Shown here: positions 41,901 to 41,944 of the stretch, piece after piece
Numbering within the stretch: the first letter of the stretch is position 1
Layout: every line of letters begins with the position of its first letter
DNA from: Flavobacteriales bacterium
GTDB lineage: Bacteria; Bacteroidota; Bacteroidia; UBA10329
Reading direction: 5' to 3'
DNA length: 41,944 nucleotides
Assembly: GCA_021739625.1 (NCBI GenBank)
Contig: JAIPBJ010000015.1
Location: 1-41,944 of the forward strand
Program-made: the position numbers and the translations under genes
The notes under the pieces: generated by a model
What the model was told of the DNA's origin: nothing
What the model saw: only the letters and a program-made list of their open reading frames with translations
Databases searched by the model: none

Positions 41901-41944
41901 TCCGGTCAACGGCATAAGCGGTGCGACCAACGTTCTCAATGTGT
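38905..41944 (+). CDS. Giant secreted surface protein with tandem ~100-residue repeats (3' truncated by window)
   Basis: The frame is open from the ATG at 38905 to the right edge (1013 codons). The hydrophobic stretch MIAGLLMAVFSFGAIATANAQ, preceded by 14 residues, is a signal peptide. Residues ~110-400 form a domain found in large Bacteroidota secreted proteins (EIIWAGLYWSGR, GFMYSAFYDVTSHV, GYYGGWGMVVVYEN, NWRDISVFDGHSYV, GEGDRGISGDYF). A beta-sandwich region follows (VEGLVSVINI ... IEFEVEIRNLGTEPVNNF). From residue 793 there are repeats that begin at residues 793, 893 and 991 with I-V-A-N-D-D-N-G-x-P-V-N-G and contain TPAQV/NPANI, P-G-x-P-A and CENLxPxNCD. A C-terminal export domain is expected beyond the window. 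Probably an adhesin or gliding-type surface protein. Confidence 0.85.
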   Translation, partial: MSTNSPLFQLYPNRMIAGLLMAVFSFGAIATANAQVRVPFTQRTVPANIKLKGDFAMTGNVNLTLVNYGDESTNAANMEYIDIDSDITTFNSSAANLDFSVENGANPECSEIIWAGLYWSGRASNGTNSPDVFTVTKSMPTGATTPVNQNYTLNHQDAVPATQYSMVVTRGGATGDRYAIYTFSDGTDTYVFNFTNSTGASRVTLSVNGGTAVNVPVNYTTASGSIGIAELVTPYVITIGGANLSIIRLRRDSRTDRTTTQTEDAGEADVSLVGDLPVYGNVTKTFDKRKVKFKGPMDAGYTELEVVDGDIYYPFDQDGFMYSAFYDVTSHVTANGPGEYMVADIALVEGNGGGTGYYGGWGMVVVYENYLMNWRDISVFDGHSYVAGGITADFTIPVAGFQTAPAGDIDLKIGMMAGEGDRGISGDYFQIRNAADNAWVTLNHGGNSANNYFNSSIFTGGNARNPNLLNNTGMDVSVYTIDNPGNAVVANGQTATTFRYGTTQDTYVIFNITMSVNSYVPEVEGLVSVININGSSSLPSPLSAGPGEDIEFEVEIRNLGTEPVNNFSISIPMPYTGTLLPASLNSSIFFSPDPSPNNLYFDPNVGPNGSVIYDFGTLPLPTNPQDLLASFRFTIRATDNCALLNEPSCLNEIPVTGTVSGEGAITGFSVINAQLITGYQTAGVCVGAPIYDPIVTLIDVDAQFLVDNCTADELAGNFYFCDGSPTVPVSTIAASYPAGTRFFNEYPVNLGVSTEYTTTFPVTPGSVITYYGVPPVVTDGCVFNIHLNTCGDIVANDDNGGPVNGITGGTDVLNVFDNDEMNSVPVVPAQVTLTEVTPDPTGTLTLNPDGSVDVTPGSPAGSYTLTYQICENLFPANCDQAVVTVTVSASDIIANDDNGSASGYSGGVAVANVWGNDLLNGSPVNPANITTTVTVPASHPGVVLNTGTGEVTVAPGTPATIYTITYNICENLNPTNCDDAVVTITVNAPAIVATDDASGPVNGISGATNVLNV

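Overview
The window is a chromosomal stretch of a Bacteroidota bacterium, most likely of the Flavobacteriales type, with moderately high GC. The evidence is C-terminal domains that look like type IX secretion (T9SS) sorting signals, promoters of the Bacteroidota form TTTG-N19-21-TAnnTTTG, few clear Shine-Dalgarno sequences, long 'chaperone of endosialidase' (S74) surface fibres, a SpoIIE-type phosphatase with TPR and GAF domains, and a large repeat-rich secreted protein. Most functions below are recognised from motifs in the translated sequence; no database search was run.

Layout. 1-1234: end of pnp, a strong terminator, and rpe. 1254-9997 (minus strand): a surface-protein block with two S74 fibre proteins that share an almost identical C-terminus, a T9SS cargo protein, a previously unlisted 49-residue small protein, and a Crp/Fnr-type regulator. 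10115-17697: a saccharopine/alanine dehydrogenase-like enzyme, small secreted proteins, a PIN toxin-antitoxin pair, and an AddA/RecB-like helicase-nuclease. 17698-22634: a secreted peptidylarginine-deiminase-like enzyme, a hemolysin III-family membrane protein, a 21-bp tandem array, and a GNAT/FemAB-like plus SirB1-like operon. 23019-29558: an M28 membrane peptidase with a metallophosphoesterase, a DEAD-box helicase, a long-chain acyl-CoA ligase, a candidate structured RNA, and bcp. 29642-38139 (minus strand): a SpoIIE-type phosphatase, a second 21-bp array, a second PIN toxin-antitoxin pair, fadJ, a T9SS cargo, a four-helix-bundle protein and fadI. 38328-end: a secreted protein and the first 1013 codons of a giant surface protein.

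How the genes work together. fadD (26557), fadJ (33336) and fadI (36856) supply fatty-acid activation and beta-oxidation. Several products (3954, 17698, 35559 and probably 38905) appear to be exported across the outer membrane or displayed on it. The rest is housekeeping: RNA turnover, pentose phosphate, lysine-type metabolism, DNA repair and peroxide defence.

The most unusual signals are in the DNA architecture. (i) The 3' end of fadJ occurs three times in a row; the copies bracket first a 21-bp array and then a toxin-antitoxin pair. (ii) The 5' end of the AddA-like gene is also duplicated, bracketing a secreted-protein gene. (iii) Two separate 12- and 10-unit arrays share the 21-bp period and a CCGAAC core. 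(iv) A four-helix-bundle gene sits between 26-bp perfect inverted repeats. (v) A promoter, several GNRA hairpins, a closing helix and a terminal hairpin at 28452-28790 look like an unassigned noncoding RNA. (vi) Two genes share a 61-bp upstream element with a 14-bp palindrome, next to a Crp-like regulator gene.
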